Shown here piece after piece: positions 34,974 to 42,613 of a stretch of 64,000 nucleotides of DNA. A program made the position numbers and the translations under genes. This DNA is from Sphaerisporangium album. Lineage in GTDB: Bacteria > Actinomycetota > Actinomycetes > Streptosporangiales > Streptosporangiaceae. The stretch spans positions 62,001 through 126,000 of the forward strand of contig NZ_QOIL01000016.1 of NCBI RefSeq assembly GCF_003323745.1. Reading direction: 5' to 3'. Position 1 is the first letter of the stretch. Each line of letters begins with the position of its first letter. Under the pieces are notes generated by a model, which saw only the letters and a program-made list of their open reading frames with translations, did not search any database and was not told the origin of the DNA.

Positions 34974-35846
34974 TCAGCCTTCCGAGCCGTGGGCGGTACG
35001 GTCGCGGGGTGCTCCCGCGGTCGCCTCTACCTGCGCCTCCGCCTGCGCGCGCAAGGAATCATCGAAACTCATGTGCCCGCCCGGGCGGGCGTACCGGCGC
35101 GGTAGGACGCCGGCGGTCCGGCGCAGGATGGTGACGCTGTTCTGCGTGAGCTTGTGGGGCTCCAGGAGGTTCACCACTTCGAACTCGCCGGGCCTTTCAC
35201 GCTGGAGCGTGGCCAGGTACCTCAGGAACGCCTCGCCTTCCGGGTAGGTCATCAGATAGTGCATGACCACGAGGCCCCCGTCCGGATTGATCAGATCCCA
35301 GAAGTTGTCGAAGAAGTACAGGCACTCCCACGCGTCGATCCAGGCGAAATCAATGGGCAGGAAATCCTCGGGGAGATGTTCGGCGCACGCCCGCAGATCC
35401 GCGTTCACAACCGTCACGAGATGGTCGAGCTCCAGCTCGCGCAGCACGTCCCACACCTTCGACGACGACGACTCGGGAATCGAGAGATCGTCGACGGCGA
35501 CGAGCCTGGGGAGATAGGGGGCACCGTAGAACCCGGGCGCCAGCAGGGCCGGCGGGGAATCCATCCACGTCTCGTCCAGGGGGACGCCGCCGTCGAGGTA
35601 GGGCCGGGTCTTCGCGGCGAGCGCCGGTGACTCCGCCCGGACCTCGTCGGCGATCTCGCCGAGGGCTCCGGCCAGAAATGGGGTGGTGTACCCCATCCCG
35701 ACTTCCAGCACCCGCTGCGGACGTACGAGCTTGAGCAACGCGGCGAGCAGCGGGCCCACCGCCTCGGTCCCCATCACGGGGACGCATAAGGACTCGACCG
35801 CGCGGCGGAACCGCTCATCGGTGGTGCGAGTGACGGACAACGTCAC
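34974..35846 (-). CDS. Class I SAM-dependent methyltransferase
   Basis: A 290-residue methyltransferase with motif I RVLEVGMGYTTPFLAG, an acidic strand DFAWIDAWECLYFF and PDGGLVVMHYLM, as in Methyltransf_24-type O-methyltransferases. It starts at GTG 35846, overlapping the RidA stop. It is the only candidate in the operon for O-methylating the hydroxymalonyl unit (the FkbG role), but it is longer than FkbG proteins and could act on the finished product instead. Confidence 0.82.
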   Translation of the reverse strand: MTLSVTRTTDERFRRAVESLCVPVMGTEAVGPLLAALLKLVRPQRVLEVGMGYTTPFLAGALGEIADEVRAESPALAAKTRPYLDGGVPLDETWMDSPPALLAPGFYGAPYLPRLVAVDDLSIPESSSSKVWDVLRELELDHLVTVVNADLRACAEHLPEDFLPIDFAWIDAWECLYFFDNFWDLINPDGGLVVMHYLMTYPEGEAFLRYLATLQRERPGEFEVVNLLEPHKLTQNSVTILRRTAGVLPRRYARPGGHMSFDDSLRAQAEAQVEATAGAPRDRTAHGSEG

Positions 35847-36268
35847 TCCCCGGCGCCCGGACGGGCCATGACCGCCATGACCTCGACCTCGATGACCGCC
35901 TCGGGAAGGAACAGGCGCGAGACCTCCACGGTGGTGCTGGTCGGAGGCTCCTCGGTCGGCAGGTACTTACGGCGGATCTCGCCGTACTCGCTGCGCCTGT
36001 CCATGTCGGTCAGGTAGGTCCGGATGTTCACGATGTCCCGGAAGGTCGCGCCGTGCGCCTCGAGAATCTTGCCGATGATCTCGAAAATGCGCTCGGACTG
36101 CCCGCGCATATCGCCAGGAGCGACGAGGTCGAGCCCGGTGTCGTCGACGGCGACCTGGCCGGACAACATCAGAACAACGCTGTCACCGATCTCCAGGCGG
36201 GCGACGTGGGAGTACCGGCCCTGAGGCGGCTCGGGGACGCCGGCGGGGTTGTCGATGATCTTACGCAA
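35843..36268 (-). CDS. RidA (YjgF/YER057c/UK114) family protein
   Basis: A 141-residue RidA-fold protein: YSHVARLEIGDSVVLMLSGQVAVDD, then FEIIGKILEAHGATFRDIVNIRTYLTDM and the C-terminal PEAVIEVEVMAVM. RidA proteins hydrolyse reactive enamines or imines; pathway-specific members occur in natural-product clusters. The start is TTG 36268 with a strong GGAGG 7 nt upstream. It implies a reactive imine or enamine intermediate in this pathway. Confidence 0.92.
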   Translation of the reverse strand: MRKIIDNPAGVPEPPQGRYSHVARLEIGDSVVLMLSGQVAVDDTGLDLVAPGDMRGQSERIFEIIGKILEAHGATFRDIVNIRTYLTDMDRRSEYGEIRRKYLPTEEPPTSTTVEVSRLFLPEAVIEVEVMAVMARPGAGE

Positions 36269-36296
36269 TTTCCTGCCTCCAGTTATCGCGACGTGC

Positions 36297-37553
36297 TTAT
36301 CGCGCCGTGCTGTAAACGAGGTCGCGGGCGCTGCGATCCACCCGCCTGCCGTCTATCTCGAATTGGTAGGAGATCCTGCTCATGATCGTCTCGATCGTGG
36401 CTGCCAGCGCCTCGTGGTCCGGCACGTCCCCTACCACCAGGTCCAGGTCATGGGTCCACACCCCTCCGACCTCGGTACCGGGCCTGACCAGGGGATATCG
36501 GTGGACGACACCGGGAACGTCCTTGAGCGCGTCCGCCCCGCACACCGCCGATACGGTGCCGGACTCGGTGGGCGCGGGCGTCGTGAACTGGAAGTAAACC
36601 CGGTCCAGATCCACGGGATGGATTTCAACCCGCTCGCCACGGGCGATTCTGCCGGCGACGTCTATCAGGTCGATCGCGGCCGCGCGGCGGGCGAGTTCGG
36701 GAATATAGCCGCCTACGCGACCGTTCACCTCGATGATCCGCGGGCCGTCCGGGGTCAGTTTGATTTCGGTGTGAAGGATTCCCGATTCGACGCCCAGGGC
36801 CTTGATGGCCTGGTCCGCCAGCACTTCGACGCTTTCTCGGGCGGCTGTGTCGAGCCGGGGCGGCCAGAATTGGCCGCATTCCCGGAACGGTGGCACGAGC
36901 CGCAGTTTACCGGTGATCGCGAGATGGCATCGCTCGCCGTTCTGAACGACGGTCTCGACCGACACATAATCGCCGAACGGTTCCGGGACGTCAATGCCGC
37001 GTAAGTATTTCTCGACGACGACCGTGCCTTCTTCGCGCAGTATGGGGCCGATATGTGAACGACCGGCCTCCAATTCGTCGATCAAGACCGTGTTCCGGCT
37101 GCTCACGCCTCGCGCCGGTTTAATGACGACCGGTAATCGGACCCGTTCCACGGCGGAATCCCATTCGTCGGCCCGGGATATGACAATGGAGCCGGTTTCG
37201 TCGACACCGGCGGCGCGGAGCCGCCGCCGCTGCACGTGCTTGTTCGTCAGGCGCTCCACCAGGCCGGCGTCGTGGAAACGCAGCCCGAGGGCCGACGCGA
37301 GCACGGATGTCGCCTGGAGCATGGGTTCGCTGAACGTCACCACGCCGGTCACGCCATGACCGCGAAGCCGTTCTACCAGGTCGACGTCCTCCAGGTCGTG
37401 AACGGCGGCACACGTCTCGGCGAACAGCGGACGCACCCGCTGGGCGTGGGCGGACCCGGCCAACACGAGAATAAGGGCCTGTGGCTCCGTGAATCCTTGA
37501 AGGATCTCAGTTGGCGATACGGCACCCTGATCGTAAACCACGACTATCGACAC
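36297..37553 (-). CDS. ATP-grasp carboxylate-amine ligase
   Basis: A 418-residue ATP-grasp protein: RLTNKHVQRRRLRAAGV, LPVVIKPARGVSSRNTVLI (ATP-binding Lys), VVVEKYLRGID and the metal-binding IEVNGRVGGYIPELARRAA. Such enzymes couple a carboxylate to an amine through an acyl phosphate. GTG 37553 has GGAG 8 nt upstream; the longer ATG 37595 start lacks a ribosome site and lies in small CATGCCAA repeats. One Leu (VEKYLRG, 37002-37004) is encoded by TTA. As first gene of the operon it may join the PKS-derived acid or an amino acid to another amine. Confidence 0.88.
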   Translation of the reverse strand: MSIVVVYDQGAVSPTEILQGFTEPQALILVLAGSAHAQRVRPLFAETCAAVHDLEDVDLVERLRGHGVTGVVTFSEPMLQATSVLASALGLRFHDAGLVERLTNKHVQRRRLRAAGVDETGSIVISRADEWDSAVERVRLPVVIKPARGVSSRNTVLIDELEAGRSHIGPILREEGTVVVEKYLRGIDVPEPFGDYVSVETVVQNGERCHLAITGKLRLVPPFRECGQFWPPRLDTAARESVEVLADQAIKALGVESGILHTEIKLTPDGPRIIEVNGRVGGYIPELARRAAAIDLIDVAGRIARGERVEIHPVDLDRVYFQFTTPAPTESGTVSAVCGADALKDVPGVVHRYPLVRPGTEVGGVWTHDLDLVVGDVPDHEALAATIETIMSRISYQFEIDGRRVDRSARDLVYSTAR

Positions 37554-37874
37554 AGGCCGAACTCCGTCTTCTACCGCTGATATCCACGCCGACATGCCAA
37601 CATGCCAACATGACGCTGTGTGAGCAGCGCCTGGCGAAACCACCCGGATGAAGCCCTACCCCCCACGAACCCCGTAAGCCGGTCCCATTCACGCCTAAGA
37701 CGACAATGACCGGGAACCGCCAGACAGTCTGCACTCTTACGACAGCCTGTGTCTAGTCCCGACGACCAGATTGACATGTCGCACTGTGCATTGCCGAATA
37801 CGCGGTACCCGTCCGGGCGCGTCCGCAGGGGTGGTGTAAGAGTTTCCGCTGGTAGTCGGCGTGGCGCGGCAAAT

Positions 37875-37905
37875 GAGACGGCCGTCTCGTGATCGCTTCG
37901 TGATT
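37875..37905. promoter_or_regulatory. Palindrome plus 11-bp-spaced direct repeats upstream of the operon
   Basis: GAGACGGCCGTCTC (37875-37888) is a perfect 14-bp palindrome. It runs into CGTGATC-GCTT-CGTGATT (37888-37905), heptamers repeated with 11-bp period. That spacing is known for SARP activator sites; the palindrome suits a dimeric repressor. No regulator gene lies in the operon, so the binding proteins are unknown. Confidence 0.4.
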
Positions 37906-38009
37906 GCGACAAATGCAAGTAAGAAGACGGTGTCGTGAACGACAGTGTCGCCCCCCACGAGCCGGCCGGCCGGTGGGGCGGATCGGCGGGGCGGCGGCGC
38001 ACCCGTCCG

Positions 38010-38034
38010 CCACCCTCCACGCGATGGAGGGTGG
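38010..38034. terminator. Perfect 10-bp hairpin in the operon upstream region
   Basis: CCACCCTCCA (38010-38019) pairs with TGGAGGGTGG (38025-38034) around CGCGA. With no gene ending nearby, it could be a leader hairpin of the SRPBCC gene or an insulator rather than a terminator. Confidence 0.35.
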
Positions 38035-38264
38035 CCGAAGGTGTTCCCCGGGGGCGTCCCGGAACCCGAGAACGGTTTCCCCGCCGTGGGCGGGGCATCG
38101 GCATCACGTTTCCGCGATCAGTGTTAGCCCAGGTCAGGGGGGTACGGCTTGTGGGTATACGAGGGTTCGCCGTAGGCCGGGCCTGACGGGCGCCTTGGGG
38201 GGCGTGATCCGGGGAGCGTCGGCGGTGGGCCCGATCCGAGGGAACCCAGCCATGTGAGGTTCAC

Positions 38265-39185
38265 ATGAGCGAGAAGAATCACCGTACGCACGAGCGCCTG
38301 GCGACCACGCTGGGATGGGCCAGCCTCGGCCTGGGCGTGGCGCAGCTCGCCGCGCCGGGCGCGATCAGCCGTCTCAGCGGCCTCGACGACTCGCCCTGGG
38401 CGGGCAAGGCGATACGGCTCGTCGGCATTCGGGAACTGCTCCACGCGGCCGCCCTTCTGGGCACCCGCAGGCCCGCTCCCATGACGTGGACCCGTGTCGC
38501 GGGCGACGCCATGGACTTGACGATGCTGGGGCGCGCCATGGCCAACCGTGACGGGCCCAGGCGCCGCCGGGTCGCCGCGGCCTCGGCGGCTGTGGCCGGC
38601 ATCACGCTCGCCGACATGTACACCGCGATGCGCGCGAACCGCCCGATGCCGGGTGCCGGCCCCGAACCCATCACGAACCTGCGCGCGTCCATCACGGTCA
38701 ACCGCCCGCGCCAGGAGGTCTACCGGTTCTGGCGCAGCCTGGAGAACCTTCCCCGCTTCATGATCCACCTGGAGTCGGTGGAGACCATCGGGGGCGGGTA
38801 CTCGCACTGGAAGGTCCGCGGCCCGGCGCACAAGGTCATCGAATGGGACGCGGAGATCGTCGAGGACCGCGAGGAACAGCTCATCGCCTGGCGCTCGATC
38901 GAGGGCGCGACCGTCCGTAACAGCGGGTGGGTCCGCTTCACCGACGCCCCCGGCGGGCGCGGGACGGAGGTCCGCGTGCGGATCGACTACGAGGCGCCGG
39001 CGGGCAAGCTCGGCCTCGCGTTCGCGCGACTGCTGGGGGAGCACCCCGAGCAGCAGGTGCGCGACGATCTACGCCGGTTCAAGCAGGTCATGGAGACCGG
39101 CGAGGTGACCCGTTCCGAGGGCAGCCCGGAGGGCACCCGCGCGCAGCGGCAGCTCTTCCAGCGTCCGGCCCAGCCGGTGAGATGA
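38265..39185 (+). CDS. SRPBCC (polyketide cyclase/dehydrase-like) membrane-linked protein
   Basis: A 306-residue protein. Residues about 1-125 hold hydrophobic segments ([35 protein letters not shown]); residues about 140-280 are a START/SRPBCC domain ([24 protein letters not shown], then [22 protein letters not shown], the Cyclase/dehydrase pattern). It lies 10 bp ahead of a zinc alcohol dehydrogenase, a pairing common in actinomycete stress gene groups. Substrate unknown; it is not obviously part of the biosynthetic operon, which points the other way. Confidence 0.85.
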   Translation: MSEKNHRTHERLATTLGWASLGLGVAQLAAPGAISRLSGLDDSPWAGKAIRLVGIRELLHAAALLGTRRPAPMTWTRVAGDAMDLTMLGRAMANRDGPRRRRVAAASAAVAGITLADMYTAMRANRPMPGAGPEPITNLRASITVNRPRQEVYRFWRSLENLPRFMIHLESVETIGGGYSHWKVRGPAHKVIEWDAEIVEDREEQLIAWRSIEGATVRNSGWVRFTDAPGGRGTEVRVRIDYEAPAGKLGLAFARLLGEHPEQQVRDDLRRFKQVMETGEVTRSEGSPEGTRAQRQLFQRPAQPVR

Positions 39186-39195
39186 GGAGGATCCG

Positions 39196-40371
39196 ATGAA
39201 AGCGAACTGCTGGATGGGCCGCAACACCGTCGAGGTGCAGGAGGTTCCGGATCCTCGGATCCTGAACCCCAGGGACGCCATCGTCCGCATCACCTCCAGC
39301 GCGATCTGCGGCTCGGACCTGCACCTGTACGACGGGTACATCCCGACCATGAAGAAGGGCGACGTCCTCGGCCACGAGTTCATGGGAGAGGTCGTGGAGG
39401 TCGGCCCGCGGGTGTCGACGCTGCGCGTGGGGGACCGCGTCGTCGTCCCGTTCCCGATCGCGTGCGGGGACTGCCTGGCCTGCGCGCACGGCATGTACTC
39501 GGTGTGCGAGAACTCCAACCCGAACGCGGGCCTCGCCGAGAAGCTCATGGGACACGCTCCCGCGGGCATCTTCGGCTACTCCCACATGCTGGGCGGCTAT
39601 CCGGGCGGCCAGGCGCAGTACGCGCGCGTGCCGTACGCCGACTTCGGGCCGATCAAGATCGAGGACGATCTTCCGGACGAGCAGGTGCTGTTCCTGTCCG
39701 ACATCTTCCCCACCGGCTGGATGGGCGCGGAGATGTGCGACATCAAGCCCGGCGACGTCATCGCCGTCTGGGGCGCGGGCCCGGTGGGTCAGTTCGCGGT
39801 CGCGAGCGCGTACCTGCTGGGCGCCGAGCGGGTCATCTGCATCGACCGCTTCCCGTACCGGCTCGACATCGCGGCGCGGGCGGGCGCCGAGACGCTCGAC
39901 TACGAGGAGGTCGACGTCCTGGACGCGCTCCGCGACCTGACCGCCGGACGCGGCCCCGACGCGTGCATCGACGCCGTGGGCATGGAGGCGCACTACCCCG
40001 TCCCGGCGATCCAGGCCTACGACCGCGCCAAGCAGGCGACCCGCATGGAGACCGACCGGCCGTACGCGCTGCGCGAGGCCATCCTCGCCTGCCGCAACGG
40101 CGGGACCGTCTCGGTGATCGGCGTCTACGGCGGCCTGGTGGACAAGTTCCCGATGGGCTCGTTCATGAACCGGTCGCTCACGATGAAGACGGGCCAGTGC
40201 CACGTCCAGCGCTACCTGGAGCCCCTGCTCAACAAGATTCGGGAGGGCGCGATCGACCCCAGCTTCGTCATCAGCCATCACCTGCCCCTGGAAGAGGCTC
40301 CGCGGGGGTACGAGATGTTCAAGAACAAGGAGAACCACTGCAACAAGGTCGTTCTGCGCCCCTGGGCGTAG
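39196..40371 (+). CDS. Zinc-dependent alcohol dehydrogenase (formaldehyde dehydrogenase-like)
   Basis: A 391-residue MDR enzyme: catalytic zinc ligands in [13 protein letters not shown] and [12 protein letters not shown], structural zinc [18 protein letters not shown] motif [15 protein letters not shown] and acidic ICIDRFPYR. It has the insert of the glutathione-independent formaldehyde dehydrogenase branch. AGGAGG precedes ATG 39196, and the SRPBCC stop is 10 bp upstream. Confidence 0.93.
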   Translation: MKANCWMGRNTVEVQEVPDPRILNPRDAIVRITSSAICGSDLHLYDGYIPTMKKGDVLGHEFMGEVVEVGPRVSTLRVGDRVVVPFPIACGDCLACAHGMYSVCENSNPNAGLAEKLMGHAPAGIFGYSHMLGGYPGGQAQYARVPYADFGPIKIEDDLPDEQVLFLSDIFPTGWMGAEMCDIKPGDVIAVWGAGPVGQFAVASAYLLGAERVICIDRFPYRLDIAARAGAETLDYEEVDVLDALRDLTAGRGPDACIDAVGMEAHYPVPAIQAYDRAKQATRMETDRPYALREAILACRNGGTVSVIGVYGGLVDKFPMGSFMNRSLTMKTGQCHVQRYLEPLLNKIREGAIDPSFVISHHLPLEEAPRGYEMFKNKENHCNKVVLRPWA

Positions 40372-40421
40372 GGCGCTCACCCGCGGGATGGTGGCCCAGC
40401 GGCGCCGGCGAGGAGGGCTCC

Positions 40422-40841
40422 GTGCCAGATGCCACCGAAGTCAAGAGGAGGCTGTTCCGGGCGTTCAACGACCATGACATGGACGGGGTGCTGGCCTGCT
40501 ACAGCCCGGACGCGGTACTGGTCACGCCGGCGGGCGTGGCGGAGGGCCACGAGCAGATCTCCTGGTACTACGAGCACTTCCTGGAGGCCTTCACCGACCT
40601 CTGCATCACCCCCTGGCACATGTACCAGTGCGGTGACGTGACGGTCCATGAATGGACGCTCATGGGCACCCACAATGGGCCGTTCCTCGCTCCGAGCGGC
40701 GCCGTGCTGGAGGCGACCGGGCGCCAGATCGTCGTCCGGGGCGCGGGAGTGTGCGCCATAGCCAGGGGAAAGATCATCACGAACCGGGAGTACTACGACC
40801 AGCTCGAACTGTACGCCCAACTCGGCCGGCCCCCTGGCTGA
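40422..40841 (+). CDS. SnoaL-like (NTF2-fold) protein
   Basis: A 139-residue NTF2-fold protein from GTG 40422, preceded by GAGGAGGG. It reads KRRLFRAFNDHDMDGVLACYSPDAVLVTPAG, then the central YYEHFLEAFTDLCITP and a final REYYDQLELYAQLG, the pattern of SnoaL-type ester cyclases and their relatives. It follows the alcohol dehydrogenase by 50 bp, probably in one transcript. Function unknown. Confidence 0.85.
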   Translation: MPDATEVKRRLFRAFNDHDMDGVLACYSPDAVLVTPAGVAEGHEQISWYYEHFLEAFTDLCITPWHMYQCGDVTVHEWTLMGTHNGPFLAPSGAVLEATGRQIVVRGAGVCAIARGKIITNREYYDQLELYAQLGRPPG

Positions 40842-40996
40842 CGCCGCCTGCCCGGCGCCGCACGAGGAGGCACGACGTCTACGGCGCGGATGCGGGGTCG
40901 AAGGGCTTCACGCCTGGCGCGGGCCTGGCATAGCACTCGACTCGGGGGTTGATGTGATGGGTGGACTTCGGGTCGGTTCGGGGCTTGATTTGGGGC

Positions 40997-42445
40997 ATGG
41001 AGAAGATCCCCCCTGTCCGGCACGGCGGGTCCAGCCGTCGTGCGTTCCTTTCCGCCTCCGCCGTCACCGCCGTCGCCGCCCCCCTGCTCGCGGGGCCCGC
41101 CGCCGCGGCCGCGGACGCGGGAACCGGCCTGGCCCCGGGGCCGGGACGGGCGGTCGCGCCGCAGCGGCCCGACAAGGAGTTGCGCAGGCTGCTCGGTGAG
41201 ATCGACCGCCGCCGCGTCGAGGCCACGGTGAGACGGCTGGTCGCGTTCGGGACGCGGCACACGCTGTCCAGCCAGGACGACCCGGTGCGGGGCATCGGCG
41301 CGGCGACCGCCTGGGTGTTCGCGCAGTTGGAGGCGGTCGCGGCGACCTCGGGCGGCCGGATGACCGTGCGGCGGCAGTCGTTCGTCCAGCCCGTCTCGCC
41401 GCAGGTGCCCACCCCGACCACCATCACCAACGTCATCGCCACACTGAGCGGGGACGCCTCGCCCGAGCGGGTCTATGTGGTCTCCGGGCATATCGACTCC
41501 CGGGTCACCGACGTCATGAACTTCACCGCCGACGCCCCGGGCGCCGACGACGACGCCTCGGGGGTCGCGGTGGTGATGGAGCTGGCCCGCGTGTTCGCCA
41601 CCCGCCGCACCGAGGGCACCCTGGTCTTCGCCGTGGTCGCGGGCGAGGAGCAGGGGTTGTACGGCTCGGCGTACATGGCCGCGCAGATGAAGGCGGCGGG
41701 CACGGACGTACAGGGCATGTTCAGCAACGACATCGTGGGCGCCAGCTCGGGCTGGGACGGCACCCGGCCCGACCCGCGCACCGTCCGCCTGTTCGTGGAG
41801 GGCGTGCCGACGACCGAGACGCCTGCCGAGGCGTCGGCCCGGCAGTCCGTCGGCGGCGAGAACGACGGGCCCTCGCGCCAGCTCGGCCGGTTCGTCCAGG
41901 AGGTCGCGCAGAACGACTCGACCGGGATGGACGTGCGGGTGATCTGGCGGCGCGACCGGTACCTGCGGGGCAGCGACCACATCTCGTTCCTGCGGCAGGG
42001 CTACCCGGCGGCGCGGTTCACCGAGCCGAGGGAGAACTTCGCCCACGAGCACCAGGACGTCCGCGTGCAGGACGGGGTGCAGTACGGCGACCTCGTCGAG
42101 TTCGTGGACTTCGACTACATCGCCCGGGTCGCCAAGGTGAACGCCGCCACGTTGTGGACGCTGGCGCAGGCCCCGGGGACGCCGAAGAACCTGAAGATCA
42201 TCTCGGCGGCGCTCACCAACGACACCACCCTGCGGTGGGACCGCGGCACCGAGCCGGACCTGGCCGGGTACGAGGTGGTCTGGCGGGAGACCACGGCCGC
42301 GTCCTGGACCCACGTCATCGACGTCGGCGACGTCACCACGGTGACGATCGACATGTCCAAGGACAACGTCCAGTTCGGCCTGCGCGCGGTGGACACCGCC
42401 GGCCACCGCAGCCCCGTCGCGTTCCCGAAGGTCTCCTCCTCGTAG
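40997..42445 (+). CDS. Secreted M28 family metallopeptidase with C-terminal FN3-like domain
   Basis: A 482-residue protein. A Tat signal (SSRRAFLSASAVTAVAAP, cleavage after about AAAA) precedes the peptidase domain with M28 zinc ligands H in VSGHIDSR, D in GADDDASG, EE in VAGEEQG, D in FSNDIVG and H in GSDHISF. A C-terminal fibronectin-like domain (TPKNLKIISAALTNDTTLRWD) follows. It should act as an extracellular aminopeptidase. GTG 40961 is an alternative, but ATG 40997 gives a normal Tat n-region. Confidence 0.9.
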   Translation: MEKIPPVRHGGSSRRAFLSASAVTAVAAPLLAGPAAAAADAGTGLAPGPGRAVAPQRPDKELRRLLGEIDRRRVEATVRRLVAFGTRHTLSSQDDPVRGIGAATAWVFAQLEAVAATSGGRMTVRRQSFVQPVSPQVPTPTTITNVIATLSGDASPERVYVVSGHIDSRVTDVMNFTADAPGADDDASGVAVVMELARVFATRRTEGTLVFAVVAGEEQGLYGSAYMAAQMKAAGTDVQGMFSNDIVGASSGWDGTRPDPRTVRLFVEGVPTTETPAEASARQSVGGENDGPSRQLGRFVQEVAQNDSTGMDVRVIWRRDRYLRGSDHISFLRQGYPAARFTEPRENFAHEHQDVRVQDGVQYGDLVEFVDFDYIARVAKVNAATLWTLAQAPGTPKNLKIISAALTNDTTLRWDRGTEPDLAGYEVVWRETTAASWTHVIDVGDVTTVTIDMSKDNVQFGLRAVDTAGHRSPVAFPKVSSS

Positions 42446-42454
42446 CGCGGACCT

Positions 42455-42482
42455 GGCGCGGAGGCACGCCCCCCTCCGCGCC
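42455..42482 (+). terminator. Hairpin after the M28 peptidase gene
   Basis: GGCGCGGAGG (42455-42464) pairs perfectly with CCTCCGCGCC (42473-42482), loop of 8 nt, 10 bp after the stop codon. No T-tract. Confidence 0.7.
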
Positions 42483-42613
42483 GGCGGCGGGTAAATCGGT
42501 TCGCGAGGCTCCGCGGCGACTCTAGTCTTAGGAGCGGGGCCGGATCTTCCGCCCCTTTTCTGAGAGCCCCGCCCGTCCGGCGGGGGGCGTGTCGCGCTGG
42601 GGAGGGACCCCTG

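Larger units (their letters stand above)
37554..38264. other. Intergenic region holding the biosynthetic operon promoter
   Basis: About 700 bp with no convincing gene separates the operon from the divergent SRPBCC gene. It holds short direct repeats CATGCCAA (37593-37610), a TTGACA on the plus strand at 37770 without a clear -10, the palindrome and direct repeats at 37875-37905, and a 10-bp hairpin at 38010. GC content drops between about 37800 and 37930, as expected for a promoter. Confidence 0.55.

Noticed and set aside
37554-37595. Longer ATP-grasp start at ATG 37595 or beyond
   Set aside because: No ribosome site, and the extra residues precede the natural first beta strand; GTG 37553 has GGAG at 8 nt.
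37770-37799. Plus-strand promoter with TTGACA at 37770
   Set aside because: No acceptable -10 at 16-18 bp, and the next plus-strand gene starts almost 500 bp away.
42566-42585. T-box or attenuator in the alaS leader
   Set aside because: Only a 7-bp GC hairpin is present; no T-box sequence or specifier structure is visible.
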